DNA from: Verrucomicrobiaceae bacterium UBA2429
Lineage (GTDB): Bacteria; Verrucomicrobiota; Verrucomicrobiia; Verrucomicrobiales; Verrucomicrobiaceae
Direction: 5' to 3'
Length of the DNA: 64,000 bases
NCBI GenBank assembly: GCA_002343505.1
Contig: DDQZ01000014.1
Location: forward strand, 10,321 to 74,320
Each line of letters opens with the position of its first letter. Positions within the stretch are counted from its first letter, which is position 1. The notes beneath the pieces were generated by a model. It did not search any database and was not told the origin of the DNA. It worked only from the letters and a program-made list of their open reading frames with translations. Below, in pieces: positions 1 to 8,150 of the stretch. The position numbers and the translations under genes were made by a program.

Positions 1-1414
1 CGACATTTCCCAGCTCGGTGCGGCAGGGCAGGCCGGCGAGCTTGTGCGGGTCCGTGTCCACGGCGACGACGGTGTGGCCGGCGGCGGTGAGCTCGCGCGC
101 GAGGCGGCGGCCGAGGCTGTTCATGCCGACGACGATGATATGCCCCTCCAGCCCGTGGGGCGCGAACGCTTCCTCGGCGGCGTATTGCTCGTCCACCTGC
201 CACAGCCGCCGGGGGACGAAGGGCTTGTGCAGGCCGAGGCGGACCACCCATTCATACAGGGGCCTGCTGAAGCGGATCATGTAGGCGCTGAAGGTGATGG
301 TGACCAGGCCGACGAGCGCGGTCAGGGACATGACGCCCTCCCCCACCAGCCCGGAACTCACGCCGAGTGCCACGACGATGAATGAGAACTCGCTGATCTG
401 CGCCACCGTGACGCTGGTGTAGAAAGTGGTGCGCAGTCCGTAGCCCATGCGGGCGATGATCCACAGAAAGATCGCCGGATTGCCAATGAGCACAAAGAGG
501 GAAAGCACGGTGACCGTGGGCCACTCCGCAACCGCCTCGCCGATCTCCATCTTCACGCCCAGGGAGACGAAGAAGACGGCGATGCAGAAATTCATCAGCG
601 GATGCACGCGGCGGTGCAGGTCCTCATTGTAGGGGAGCTGGGCCAGGCTGATGCCGGCAAGAAAGGCGCCGATCTCCAGGGAGAGGTGCAGCGCGTGCGC
701 GCCCATGACCAGGGCAAAGCACCACGAGAGGCTCCAGATGAGCAGCACCTCCGGCCGCCGCGCCGACCAGGCGAAGGGCTTCGGCAGCACATAACGCGCC
801 GCCAGCAGCGCCGCCGCCAGCAGCAGAATCATGCCGCCAAAGGCGCCGCCGAGTCCTTTGAGCACGGCTCCCGCATCCAGGGCCACGCCGCCGCCCGCGC
901 CGCCGCCGAGGCCGGCGAGGAAAGTAAGGATGAGGATGGCCACGAGGTCCTGCACCAGGAAGATGCCCACGGCAATGCGGCCGTAGAGGCTGTCCAGCTC
1001 GCCTTTTTCATCAAGCAGCTTCACCACCACCACCGTGCTGCTGAAGGTGAGGCCGACGGAGAGGAAAACGGCCTCCATGAGCGGGAAGCCGAGCAGCCAG
1101 CACAGGATGAGGCCGCCTGCGGCGGTGAAGACCACCTGGCCGATGCCGGCGACGACGGCGACTTTTCCCACATCCCGGATTTTGTCGAAGCTCAGTTCCA
1201 GACCGACGAGGAAAAGCAGCAGGGCGATGCCGATTTCCGAGATGAGCGAGAGTTCGGGGGACATCTCCACCAGCCCCGTCGCCGGCCCGAGCACCAGCCC
1301 CGCGAGCAGGTAGGCGACGATGGAGGGCATGCCGATGCGCCGCGCCAGGAACGCGAACAACGTCGCTCCCACCACGATCCAGCCCAACTCGTCAATGAAG
1401 GTTTCTTCGTGCAT
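1..1414 (-). CDS. KefB/KefC-like monovalent cation:proton antiporter (CPA2), 3' end outside window
   Basis: Membrane antiporter expected to exchange K+ or Na+ for H+. About 471 codons are present and the frame is open to the window edge, so the C-terminus is missing. The N-terminal ~400 residues form a chain of hydrophobic segments with the CPA2 pattern (LLLFLVGLEL early, then LGGAFGGMILLL and the HLSLEIGAFLAG region). From about residue 423 a TrkA-N/RCK nucleotide-binding fold begins (HIIVVGMNSLGRR, then VVAVDTDP), which in this family gates transport in response to NAD(H) or related ligands. The start is the ATG at 1414, giving MHEETFIDELGWIVVGA. It is divergent from the amidohydrolase gene at 1519, so the ~100 bp between them must hold both promoters. 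KefB and KefC cannot be separated without the C-terminus. Confidence 0.88.
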   Translation of the reverse strand, partial: MHEETFIDELGWIVVGATLFAFLARRIGMPSIVAYLLAGLVLGPATGLVEMSPELSLISEIGIALLLFLVGLELSFDKIRDVGKVAVVAGIGQVVFTAAGGLILCWLLGFPLMEAVFLSVGLTFSSTVVVVKLLDEKGELDSLYGRIAVGIFLVQDLVAILILTFLAGLGGGAGGGVALDAGAVLKGLGGAFGGMILLLAAALLAARYVLPKPFAWSARRPEVLLIWSLSWCFALVMGAHALHLSLEIGAFLAGISLAQLPYNEDLHRRVHPLMNFCIAVFFVSLGVKMEIGEAVAEWPTVTVLSLFVLIGNPAIFLWIIARMGYGLRTTFYTSVTVAQISEFSFIVVALGVSSGLVGEGVMSLTALVGLVTITFSAYMIRFSRPLYEWVVRLGLHKPFVPRRLWQVDEQYAAEEAFAPHGLEGHIIVVGMNSLGRRLARELTAAGHTVVAVDTDPHKLAGLPCRTELGNV

Positions 1415-1518
1415 TTCCCTCTTCGTGGTAGGCGCGAGGAGGGATGTTCTCAACCCGCAAAGCCGTGACAGGTGGATTTTTTGAGTGCGCGTTCATCATC
1501 CAGGGCTTTGCTGCATGC

Positions 1519-2391
1519 ATGACTCTCGACATCCTGACCTATGATCCCGGCATCGTTTGCGATTCCGCGAGGGAATATGCCAGGCATGTAACGAAGCGGG
1601 TCTTGGATTCATGGGATGAAGGCGCGGACCTGGTGCTGCTGCCGGAGTTTCTGTGGATGGGCCTGGAGCCGCACACGCCGGACGAGCCTGAAGGATCCGC
1701 TCTTGAACGGGTGGCGTGGCTCTTCCGGGAGGATCTGCTTCCCTGGCTGCGCGCTGCTTTGGCACGTCCCGGCAAGGCGGTGGTGCTGGGCACATGCCCG
1801 TGTGCTGTGGAGGGCGGCATTCGCAACAGGGCGGTGATTTTTCACGATGGGAAGGAGACGCATCAGGACAAACTGCACCTGACGCCGTGGGAGAAGGAAT
1901 TCACGCCCGGCGGCAGTGTGCGGTTGTGGGAGTTCGGCGGGCTGCTCGTGGCGGTGATCATCTGCCTGGACATCGAGATTCCTGAGCTGGCGGCGCGTCT
2001 GCGCGGATTGGGGGTGGACCTCATTCTGTGTCCGAGCGCCACGGAGACGATCCTTGGCGTGGAGCGCGTGGACCGCTGCGCCTCGGCGCGCGCGGTGGAG
2101 CTGGGATGCTTCGTGGCCGTGGCGCATCTGACAGGGCGCGCGCGCTCGGATCTCATAGACGAAAATGTGGGGCGCGCGGCATTTTACCAGCCCTCGCAGC
2201 ATGTCTTCCGCCACACACCGCGCTGGATTGAGGGGCCGGTTCATGACAGCGGCTGCCACGCGCTTCGGGTAACTGTGGACAAGGAGGCGCTGAAAAAGAT
2301 GCGGCGCATGAGAGCCGAAACGAATCCCTCCCTGCTTGGCAAAGATTTGGCTGGTCTTTCCCGCGACATTCCGGTGGAATGCGCCCGATAA
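1519..2391 (+). CDS. Carbon-nitrogen hydrolase (nitrilase superfamily)
   Basis: Cytoplasmic amidase/nitrilase-type hydrolase of 290 residues. The Glu-Lys-Cys catalytic triad of the superfamily is visible: Glu43 in LLPEFLW, Lys118 in QDKLHL and Cys149 in VIICLDIEIPEL. Length matches the family. The ATG at 1519 (MTLDILTYDP) is preferred because the family starts directly with the first beta strand. An upstream in-frame start at 1444 would add 25 residues of unlikely sequence. The substrate is not predictable; omega-amidase-like or N-carbamoyl-type activity is possible. MscL follows 17 bp downstream, so the two may be co-transcribed. Confidence 0.85.
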   Translation: MTLDILTYDPGIVCDSAREYARHVTKRVLDSWDEGADLVLLPEFLWMGLEPHTPDEPEGSALERVAWLFREDLLPWLRAALARPGKAVVLGTCPCAVEGGIRNRAVIFHDGKETHQDKLHLTPWEKEFTPGGSVRLWEFGGLLVAVIICLDIEIPELAARLRGLGVDLILCPSATETILGVERVDRCASARAVELGCFVAVAHLTGRARSDLIDENVGRAAFYQPSQHVFRHTPRWIEGPVHDSGCHALRVTVDKEALKKMRRMRAETNPSLLGKDLAGLSRDIPVECAR

Positions 2392-2408
2392 ATCAAACCA
2401 TCCTCCCC

Positions 2409-2780
2409 ATGCTCAACGAATTCAAAAAGTTCATCCTCAAAGGCAACGTCGTGGACCTCTCCACCGGTGTCATCATCGGAGCCGCCTTCGGCAACATCGT
2501 CACCGCCTTCACCAAGGGCATTGTGGAGCCGCTGATCAAGCTGGCCAGCGGCGGCACAGATCCGAATGTCACCCTGAAGCTGTGGATTTTCGACGTCGGT
2601 GTCGTGATCAACGCGCTCATCGGCTTTCTGATCACGGCCACGGTGATCTTTTTCGTCATCGTCAAGCCGGTGAACAAGCTGCTGTCCATGATGAAGAAGG
2701 AGGAGGCTGCCGCGCCGCCGCCGCCCACTCCGGCGGACATTGCATTGCTCACGGAAATCCGCGACCTGCTGAAGAAGTAA
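2409..2780 (+). CDS. mscL: Large-conductance mechanosensitive channel MscL
   Basis: Pentameric inner-membrane tension-gated channel that releases solutes on hypo-osmotic shock. The 123-residue product opens with MLNEFKKFILKGNVVDL, the MscL amphipathic helix and first part of TM1. TM1 follows (GVIIGAAFGNIVTAF, with the pore-lining small residues), then a periplasmic loop, TM2 (ALIGFLITATVIFFVIV) and a charged C-terminal helix ending in LLTEIRDLLKK. A Pro-rich linker (PPPPTP) precedes the C-terminal bundle. It is slightly shorter than E. coli MscL (136 aa). The internal ATG at 2409 is chosen over the one at 2379 because homologues begin at this point. Confidence 0.95.
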   Translation: MLNEFKKFILKGNVVDLSTGVIIGAAFGNIVTAFTKGIVEPLIKLASGGTDPNVTLKLWIFDVGVVINALIGFLITATVIFFVIVKPVNKLLSMMKKEEAAAPPPPTPADIALLTEIRDLLKK

Positions 2781-2787
2781 GGGCGCG

Positions 2788-2823
2788 AAAAGCCCGGGGC
2801 GGGTTTCCCTGCTCCGGGCTTTT
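2788..2823. terminator. Bidirectional intrinsic terminator between mscL and the convergent gene
   Basis: The arms aaaagcccggggc and ctccgggctttt pair through an AAAAGCCCGG.G / C.CCGGGCTTTT stem around a short loop. The A-run and T-run flank the stem, so it works in both directions. It lies 7 bp after the mscL stop and about 30 bp before the end of the convergent gene. Confidence 0.85.
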
Positions 2824-2852
2824 GCGACTGGCGAGACTGGCGAAAGAAGGGA

Positions 2853-3833
2853 TCAGGGCACCTCGAAGACTTTGTTGGTCGTCGGGTCGAGCGCGAGCGA
2901 GCCGCTGCCGAGGCCGGTGACATCCAGCTCCTGGTAGGGAGGGTAGGGGCTGGTGACGCGGCCTTCTTTGGCGGTGCGTTTGCCTTTCAAAAAGGCGCCG
3001 GTGTTGGCGGCGGGCGGTGAGTCGCTTTTCGGTTTGCCGGCGGATGCGGTCGCGTCCTTTGGCGTGTCCTTGGGCTGGGAGCCGGGCAGCGGGAAGTATT
3101 CCGTGCGCGCGGCGCTGGCGGTGTCGGTTTTGGGCGGCGTGTCCGTTTTCGCAGCGCCCGCCGTGGAGGGAGGCGTGCCCGCGCTTTTGCTTTCCGACGG
3201 GCGGGTGATGGTAGGCGGGGTGTATTTCTTCGCGGGAGTTGCGGCGCCGGACTTGGTTGAGGAGGCCGGGCTTTTCGATTTGGAGGTCACGGAGGGGGAC
3301 TGCGGCTGTGCCGGCCGGGTTTGGGCAGGCGTTCCTTGCGCGGGCGGGCGCTGCTGCTGCGCAGGGGGGGTCTCGTAACGCGGGGCCTGCGGCTGCGCGT
3401 ATTGGGGTTGCTGATACTGAGGCGGCGCGTACTGCGGCTGGTAGTATTGCGGTTGAGCCTGCTGGTATTGCCGGGGCTGGCTTTGATAATAACCCGGAGC
3501 CTGGTCCAGGCTCCTGCCTCCATATTGCGGATAGCCTCCCTGCTGATAGCCGGAGGGCGGTTTGTCCCCATAAAACAGGCGGCGGAACATGTCGCCAAAC
3601 TTGCGTCCGAAGGTGGGCAGGAATTCCATGGGACTGACATACTCCGTCCGCGGAACAGGCTGGCTGTATTGAGGCTGCTGCTGCTGGGGATAGGCAGGCG
3701 GCGCGGAGTAGCCCGGAGGCCTTTGATACTGCGGCGCGGGTTGGTAGGGCTGCTGGGCCGGGGTCTGGCCGGGTGCGATGAGAACGCCAAATCCGGCTGC
3801 TGCCAGCAAGGTCGTCAGGGGGTAGGTCTTCAT
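2853..3833 (-). CDS. Secreted Pro/Gln/Tyr-rich low-complexity protein
   Basis: Unrecognised protein of 326 residues. MKTYPLTTLLAAAGFGVLIAP followed by GQTPAQQ looks like a Sec signal peptide, so the product is probably exported. The mature N-terminal half is dominated by Q, Y and P (runs such as PQYSQPVPRTEY, QYYQPQYAPPQYQQPQYAQP). The middle is rich in P, A, T, S and K (SKSKSPASSTKSG), and a more ordered C-terminus ends in LALDPTTNKVFEVP. A short conserved-looking patch, YVSPMEFLPTFGRKFGDMFRRLFYG, sits inside the disordered half. The ATG at 3833 is chosen because the signal peptide begins there and AAGAGAG lies about 10 nt upstream. A structural envelope or matrix role is possible but only a guess. 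Confidence 0.7.
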   Translation of the reverse strand: MKTYPLTTLLAAAGFGVLIAPGQTPAQQPYQPAPQYQRPPGYSAPPAYPQQQQPQYSQPVPRTEYVSPMEFLPTFGRKFGDMFRRLFYGDKPPSGYQQGGYPQYGGRSLDQAPGYYQSQPRQYQQAQPQYYQPQYAPPQYQQPQYAQPQAPRYETPPAQQQRPPAQGTPAQTRPAQPQSPSVTSKSKSPASSTKSGAATPAKKYTPPTITRPSESKSAGTPPSTAGAAKTDTPPKTDTASAARTEYFPLPGSQPKDTPKDATASAGKPKSDSPPAANTGAFLKGKRTAKEGRVTSPYPPYQELDVTGLGSGSLALDPTTNKVFEVP

Positions 3834-3975
3834 GTTGTTAAGCTCTCTTAAGTTTTCGGGGGCATCAAGCCTTTTGTTTGCGCTCATGCTGGAGCGCCTG
3901 CCGGCCATGCCTGATTGGGGGGGGGATTTGTGACGCGGCGGGCGCTGGGAATGTTCAGCCGTCTTGCAAAAGGAT

Positions 3976-4833
3976 TCAGCGTCCGCGCCGCCCCATCCAG
4001 GCCCGGGCTAGGTAGGAGCACAAAATCCAGCCTTTGCGCAGGGGGTGCAGGCGGCAGCGTCGCGTGAAGACTTGGTAGCGCTCGCGTCTGAGTTTCTCCA
4101 AAATCTCGCTGTAAATGCGCGCCATCATGGCGGCGGGCAGCAGATGCCGCCGGTCGTCGGCGGGCAGCATTTTTTCGGCGTCCTTGAAAAGTTTCGCGGC
4201 GCGCTCGTGCTCGAAGTCCATCAACCTGACAAACCTCTGGTTATGCCGGCCGTCGAGGATTTCCGACTCGGTGACGGAGAACTTTCTCAAGTCCTCCAGC
4301 GGCAGGTAGATGCGGCCTGTCTCGCGCGCGTCCTGCCCCACGTCGCGCATGATGTTGGTGAGCTGGAGCGCGTAGCCGAGCTTGATGGCGTAGTCGCGCG
4401 AGGCGGGGTTCTGGCAGCCGAAGATTTCAGCGCTGACGAGGCCGACCACGGACGCCACTTTGTAGCAGTATGCGAGCAGCTCCTCATAGGTCTCGTAACG
4501 AACGCGTCCGATGTCGCTGGCCACTCCGTCAATGATCTCCGCCAGCCAGGCGCGCGGGAAACCGTATTTGCGCGGCAGCACGACCACCTCATCAAGCACG
4601 GGATGGCCCGGCGCGCGGCCCTCGCTGACGCAGCGTTTCCATTCATGAAGCCGGCCCTCCTTTTCGGCTTCGCTGAGATGGGGGCTGTCGGCGATGTCGT
4701 CCACCACGCGGCAGAAGGCGTAAAAGGCGATCATGTCATGCCGCCGCTGCGCGGGCAGACAGGCAAGCGCGAGGGCGAGATTGGACTTCGCCTTGCGGGC
4801 GATCTGTGCCGGAGTGAGCGCGGTGTCGGACAT
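3976..4833 (-). CDS. Squalene/phytoene synthase family protein (HpnC/HpnD-like)
   Basis: All-alpha trans-isoprenyl diphosphate synthase (head-to-head type) of 285 residues. Both Asp-rich Mg-diphosphate motifs are intact: DDIAD at 45-49 and DVGQD at 164-168, within LTNIMRDVGQDARETGR. It would condense two C15 or C20 prenyl diphosphates to presqualene-PP/squalene or phytoene; the short length and ETGRIYLP element fit HpnD-type hopanoid enzymes as well as CrtB. No desaturase, HpnE or squalene-hopene cyclase gene lies nearby in the window, so the product cannot be settled. It is divergent from dnaA across a ~415-bp region. Confidence 0.85.
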   Translation of the reverse strand: MSDTALTPAQIARKAKSNLALALACLPAQRRHDMIAFYAFCRVVDDIADSPHLSEAEKEGRLHEWKRCVSEGRAPGHPVLDEVVVLPRKYGFPRAWLAEIIDGVASDIGRVRYETYEELLAYCYKVASVVGLVSAEIFGCQNPASRDYAIKLGYALQLTNIMRDVGQDARETGRIYLPLEDLRKFSVTESEILDGRHNQRFVRLMDFEHERAAKLFKDAEKMLPADDRRHLLPAAMMARIYSEILEKLRRERYQVFTRRCRLHPLRKGWILCSYLARAWMGRRGR

Positions 4834-5248
4834 GAAAAGCGTGTGTGCCGCCGGAATGTGAATGACACTGCGAAGGCCGCTGTGAACAATCTGGCGCTGT
4901 GTCTAAAAAGAGCCAAAGCACGCTTCTGGCAAGCTCCAATGAGACGGCGCGGCGCATGATGAGGCCGGAGGAAAAAGGTGCCGCGCGCGAGTGTTCGCAG
5001 GGTGTTCACGAGTTGTTCACCGGGTCATGAACAAGCCTGCGGACGAAGCTTTTAAAAATTCTGGAATGACGCGGAACGTTCCACATCGGAGTTTTAAAAA
5101 CATGACAAGATTTTCTTGTGAATGATGGCGTTTTCGCCATACAAGTGAGCAGATTTTAAAAACAAATTCCGGCGCTGAATTCACTCTCGAATCAGCGCCA
5201 AATTTGTCCCGATTCCCGAACGCATCCCGAAGCCTCAACACCACCCCT
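4834..5248. promoter_or_regulatory. Candidate replication origin / dnaA upstream region
   Basis: This 415-bp non-coding stretch in front of dnaA is locally AT-rich. It has DnaA-box-like motifs: TTGTTCACA on the minus strand (4881-4889, fits TTRTNCACA), TTGTTCACC at 5013-5021, GTGTTCACG at 5002-5010 and TTGTTCATG on the minus strand at 5026-5034. Three identical TTTTAAAAA elements follow at 5050-5058, 5092-5100 and 5154-5162, suitable for duplex unwinding. There are also small hairpins: ATGGCG-TTTT-CGCCAT (5125-5140), ACAAG-N5-CTTGT (5105-5119) and an 8-bp inverted repeat GGCGCTGA/TCAGCGCC (5171-5178 and 5192-5199). The role as oriC is inferred from these plus position; it also must carry the dnaA promoter. 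Confidence 0.5.
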
Positions 5249-6736
5249 ATGGAGACCAATCCCGATGAATGTCCTCCCGCTCCAAACCACCACTCCCACA
5301 ACGGCGCAGCTTCGACGCAAGAGCTTTTCGATGTAGTGCCCGGCGGCTGGGACCGCATCTGCGAAATCCTCCACCGCAAACTCGGCGAGGACAATTTCAG
5401 CCGCTGTTTCGCCGGCACCAGCGCGCGCGTCACCGGAGGCGGCAGGCTCGTGATTTCCGTGCCGAATCCGATTCATCAATTGTGGATCGAGAGCAATTTT
5501 CAGGGCGTGCTCAATGACGCCGCCGCCGAGGTGCTCGGCACCGCCGCGCGCATCGAGTTCAGCGTGGCGCTGGAAAGCGCGCAGCCTTTCTCCAAGGACG
5601 CGGCGCCGCAGGATGTGAAGGCCGCGCGCGTGGTCGGCACGCGCCAGGGCGAGCCGCGCAACCAGGCGCCGTCCGGCATCCCGGAGCCGGTGTCGGAGAG
5701 GGCGCTGATTGAGGCGGGGCTGAATCCGAAGTACAACTTCGACAGTTTCGTGGTCGGCGCCAACTGCAGCTACTCCGCCGCCGTGGCGCGCGCCGTCGCG
5801 GAAAAGCCGGGCCGCATTTACAACCCGCTCTTCCTGCACGGCGCCACCGGACTCGGCAAGACGCATCTCATGCAGGCGATCGGCCAGGAGGTGCTCATGC
5901 GCAAAAAACGCGCCGTGGTGCGCTACGTCACCTCCGAGCAGTTCACCAACGAGTTTGTCGAGGCCATCAAGAAGCAGAACTTCACCCTCTTCCGCCAGAA
6001 ATACCGCAAGGTGGACCTCCTGCTCATTGACGACGTGCATTTCTTCGGAGGCAAGGACAGCACGCAGGAGGAGTTCTTCCACACCTTCAACGAGCTGTTC
6101 AACAACGCGCGCCAGATCGTCCTGGCCAGCGACCGTCCGCCGGCGGAAATGAAGAATCTCGAAGCCCGTCTCGTGTCCCGTTTCGACTGGGGGCTGACCA
6201 CGCAGATCCAGACACCGGATCTCGAGACGCGCACCGCCATCCTCCGGCACAAGGTGGCCGGCTTCAACGTGACACTGGCGCCCTGGATCATCGAGTTCAT
6301 CGCCCAGCGCGTGCGCACCAACGTGCGCAAACTGGAGGGCGCCCTCATGCGCGTCGCTTCGCGCGTGTCTTTGGAAGGAGACATTCCAAACGAGGCCGCC
6401 CTCGCCGCCTTCCTCGACGACGTGATCGAGGACGAGCCGGCCAAGAGCGTCACCGTGGACCGGGTGCAGCGCGCGGTGGCCACACAGTATGACCTGCGTG
6501 TCAGCGATCTCACCGGCCCGCGCCGTCCGAAAAACATCGCCGAGGCGCGCCAGGTGGCGATGTATCTCACGCGCCAGATGGTCAAACTGCCGCTCATTCA
6601 AATTGGCGAGGAATTCGGCGGGCGCGACCACGGCACGGTCATTCATGCGTGCAAAGTCGTGTCAAAGCGCATGCACCAGAAGGATGACTTCCGCATCATG
6701 GTGGACCGCCTCAGCGCGAAGCTGCTGGAGGCGTGA
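5249..6736 (+). CDS. dnaA: Chromosomal replication initiator protein DnaA
   Basis: AAA+ initiator ATPase that binds DnaA boxes, melts the origin and loads the replicative helicase. The product has 495 residues. Domain I (DRICEILHRKLGEDNFSRCF) and a variable domain II precede domain III. Domain III holds Walker A GATGLGKTH (198-206), Walker B LLLIDDVHF with Asp261-Asp262, and sensor/box VII elements (SRFDWGLTTQI, VRTNVRKLEGAL). Domain IV has the DnaA signature FGGRDHGTVIHACK. The ATG at 5249 (METNPDE) is preferred; a TTG at 5204 would add 15 residues. No dnaN or recF follows; the downstream region is decayed DNA. Confidence 0.98.
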   Translation: METNPDECPPAPNHHSHNGAASTQELFDVVPGGWDRICEILHRKLGEDNFSRCFAGTSARVTGGGRLVISVPNPIHQLWIESNFQGVLNDAAAEVLGTAARIEFSVALESAQPFSKDAAPQDVKAARVVGTRQGEPRNQAPSGIPEPVSERALIEAGLNPKYNFDSFVVGANCSYSAAVARAVAEKPGRIYNPLFLHGATGLGKTHLMQAIGQEVLMRKKRAVVRYVTSEQFTNEFVEAIKKQNFTLFRQKYRKVDLLLIDDVHFFGGKDSTQEEFFHTFNELFNNARQIVLASDRPPAEMKNLEARLVSRFDWGLTTQIQTPDLETRTAILRHKVAGFNVTLAPWIIEFIAQRVRTNVRKLEGALMRVASRVSLEGDIPNEAALAAFLDDVIEDEPAKSVTVDRVQRAVATQYDLRVSDLTGPRRPKNIAEARQVAMYLTRQMVKLPLIQIGEEFGGRDHGTVIHACKVVSKRMHQKDDFRIMVDRLSAKLLEA

Positions 6737-6833
6737 GTTGAACACGAAGCGGGAAGCCGCGGATGTTGGTCCGCAGTTTTCCGGCAGTGGTGGTCGGGCA
6801 TGAACCAAGGGGATTCAATAATTGCGGGCGTAA

Positions 6834-7091
6834 CTCTGCGGGTCATTCATCGCGAGAGCGGCCTGGAGCGTCCTGCACCTGCATGGGGACCGCATGGTGC
6901 GGCGCGCCTTCGTCCCCGGCGGGCGCTCCACCCTCCAGCTCAAGGACGTGCGCCTCATCTGCGAGCTGGCGGAGTCCCTCGGCTTCTGCTCCCCCACTCT
7001 CGAAAACTGCCGCGCGCAGTGGGAGACCTTCGTCCATGAAAAAGGCGGCGGCGACCTGGACCACTCCGGTTTCTTCCGCATGTCTGAGTGA
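6834..7091 (+). pseudogene. C-terminal remnant of a 3-hydroxyisobutyrate dehydrogenase-family protein
   Basis: The frame after the stop at 6831-6833 reads SFIARAAWSVLHLHGDRM, then FVPGGRSTLQLKDVRLICEL, then PTLENCRAQWETFVHEKGG and DLDHSGFFRMSE. This fits the last part of the helical NAD-binding domain 2 of beta-hydroxyacid dehydrogenases: the LKDxRL helix, then a region usually ending in GDxDxSAxx. The Rossmann domain and active site are absent, so it is a 3' fragment of about 85 codons. An ATG exists at 6894 but a 65-residue piece cannot form the enzyme. The family assignment rests on this short match only. Confidence 0.55.
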
Positions 7092-7127
7092 GCGTAGCCG
7101 CAGGCGCAAGCCCGTGGCCTCCGCGCC

Positions 7128-7164
7128 GTAGCTGCCGCCGCCTGTAGCTGCCGCCGCAAGGCGG
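7128..7164. repeat. Short duplicated element with GNRA-loop hairpin
   Basis: GTAGCTGCCGCCGC occurs twice (7128-7141 and 7144-7157). The second copy runs into CCGCC-GCAA-GGCGG (7151-7164), a 5-bp stem capped by a GCAA tetraloop. It resembles a REP-type interspersed element; whether it recurs elsewhere in the genome cannot be seen here. Confidence 0.5.
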
Positions 7165-7334
7165 TGGAGTGCGGAGGGAAGGGGACCCCACAGCTCGAGC
7201 GGGGCCTGAAAATCACCCGTTTGCGCAAGTGACTGACATTCAGTCGGGAAAATGCGCTCCCTGGCTCTCCAAAGCGTGTTTTTGAAGGTTGGAAGGCCAT
7301 TTTTCATGCTTTGGAGGCGCGTCTCCACGCTTTG

Positions 7335-7618
7335 GTGACGCACCACCACGCCGTCCGAGAGACGCTGAGAAGTTCGGAGGCGCACCACCACGCCGTCCGA
7401 GAGACGCTGGGAAGTTTGGAGGCGCACCTCCACGCCGTCCGAGAGACGCCGGGAAGTTTGGAGGCGCACCTCCACGCCGTCCGAGAGACGCTGAGAAGTT
7501 CGGAGGCGCACCTCCACGCCGTCCGAGGGACGCCGGGAAGTTTGGAGGTTGACCTCCACGCCGTCCGAGAGACGCTGAGAAGTCTGAAAGTTCACCTCCG
7601 CGCCGTCCAAAATCCGCT
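7335..7618. repeat. 42-bp tandem repeat array (about six units plus degenerate edges)
   Basis: Units begin at 7377, 7419, 7461, 7503, 7545 and 7587, exactly 42 bp apart, with a further partial unit from about 7337. The core reads gaggcgcacctccacgccgt then ccgagagacgctgagaagtt, with a few point differences between units. Because 42 is a multiple of three, all six frames tend to stay open. The + strand gives a 14-residue repeat (EAHLHAVRETLRSS), the minus strand SDGVEVRLQTSQRL. No frame has a convincing start or RBS, so I call it a minisatellite rather than a gene. The rest of 6737-7707 outside the remnant, the short duplicated element and this array shows nothing recognisable. Confidence 0.85.
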
Positions 7619-7707
7619 GACCTGCCGTCTCCACCGCCTGCGGAGTCCTGATGACGGCGGCTCGGTCATGATTCCATATCCAAACAACCAGAGTCAGCCG
7701 CACGCTC

Positions 7708-8097
7708 ATGATCGAGGCTCTCATTGAAATCTTCTTCGAGTTCGGTCTCCAGATCGTCATCGAGCTGTTCGCCGAATGGGGCACCCGCAGCACTGTCCGC
7801 CGGCGCGAGGGCGGCCCGCCTCCCGCCTGGCTGGCCGGTGCCGGTTACTTCGTCCTTGGCGGGCTTCTCGGCGGGGCCAGCCTGCTAGTTTTTCCCGCGC
7901 ATTGGGTGACGGATCCCGGATTGCGCCTGGTGAACTTGCTTGTCACTCCGGTCATCGCCGGACTGCTCATGTCCGCCCTCGGCGCGTGGCGGCGCAGCCG
8001 GGGGCAGGAGCTGCTGCGGCTGGACAAGTTCACCCACGGCTGGCTGTTCGCCCTCGCCCTGGCGCTGGTGCGGCACTTCGGAGCGCGGGCCGCCTGA
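7708..8097 (+). CDS. Small integral membrane protein, function unknown
   Basis: Unrecognised 129-residue protein. It starts MIEALIEIFFEFGLQIVIELF, an amphipathic to hydrophobic helix. Two or three membrane spans follow (WLAGAGYFVLGGLLGGASLLVF, LVNLLVTPVIAGLLMSALGAW, FALALALVRHFGA) separated by basic segments (RSTVRRREGG, RRSRGQELLRLDKFTHGW). Composition and codon use match the surrounding genes. It starts 89 bp after the repeat array and lies upstream of a secreted peptidase-like gene. Confidence 0.7.
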   Translation: MIEALIEIFFEFGLQIVIELFAEWGTRSTVRRREGGPPPAWLAGAGYFVLGGLLGGASLLVFPAHWVTDPGLRLVNLLVTPVIAGLLMSALGAWRRSRGQELLRLDKFTHGWLFALALALVRHFGARAA

Positions 8098-8114
8098 GGC
8101 CGCGGCTTTTTTTC
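8084..8114 (+). terminator. Possible intrinsic terminator overlapping the stop codon
   Basis: The sequence cgcgggcc-gcctga-ggccgcgg gives a G+C-rich imperfect stem around the TGA of the upstream gene, followed directly by ctttttttc. The T-run is good but the stem has a bulge, so confidence is limited. Confidence 0.4.
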
Positions 8115-8150
8115 TTGCAGGCCGGGGACGCGCGCATTTAGCCTCCGCCC

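Noticed and set aside
5192..6646. 484-codon open frame on the minus strand opposite dnaA
   Set aside because: Pure antisense of dnaA, low-complexity translation rich in His, Arg and Glu.
7335..7618. Possible CRISPR array
   Set aside because: Units are contiguous and nearly identical over the whole 42 bp; there are no unique spacers and no cas genes.
6843..7793. Minus-strand frame across the 42-bp array as a repeat protein
   Set aside because: Ends run into unrelated sequence, there is no RBS, and the + strand is equally open.
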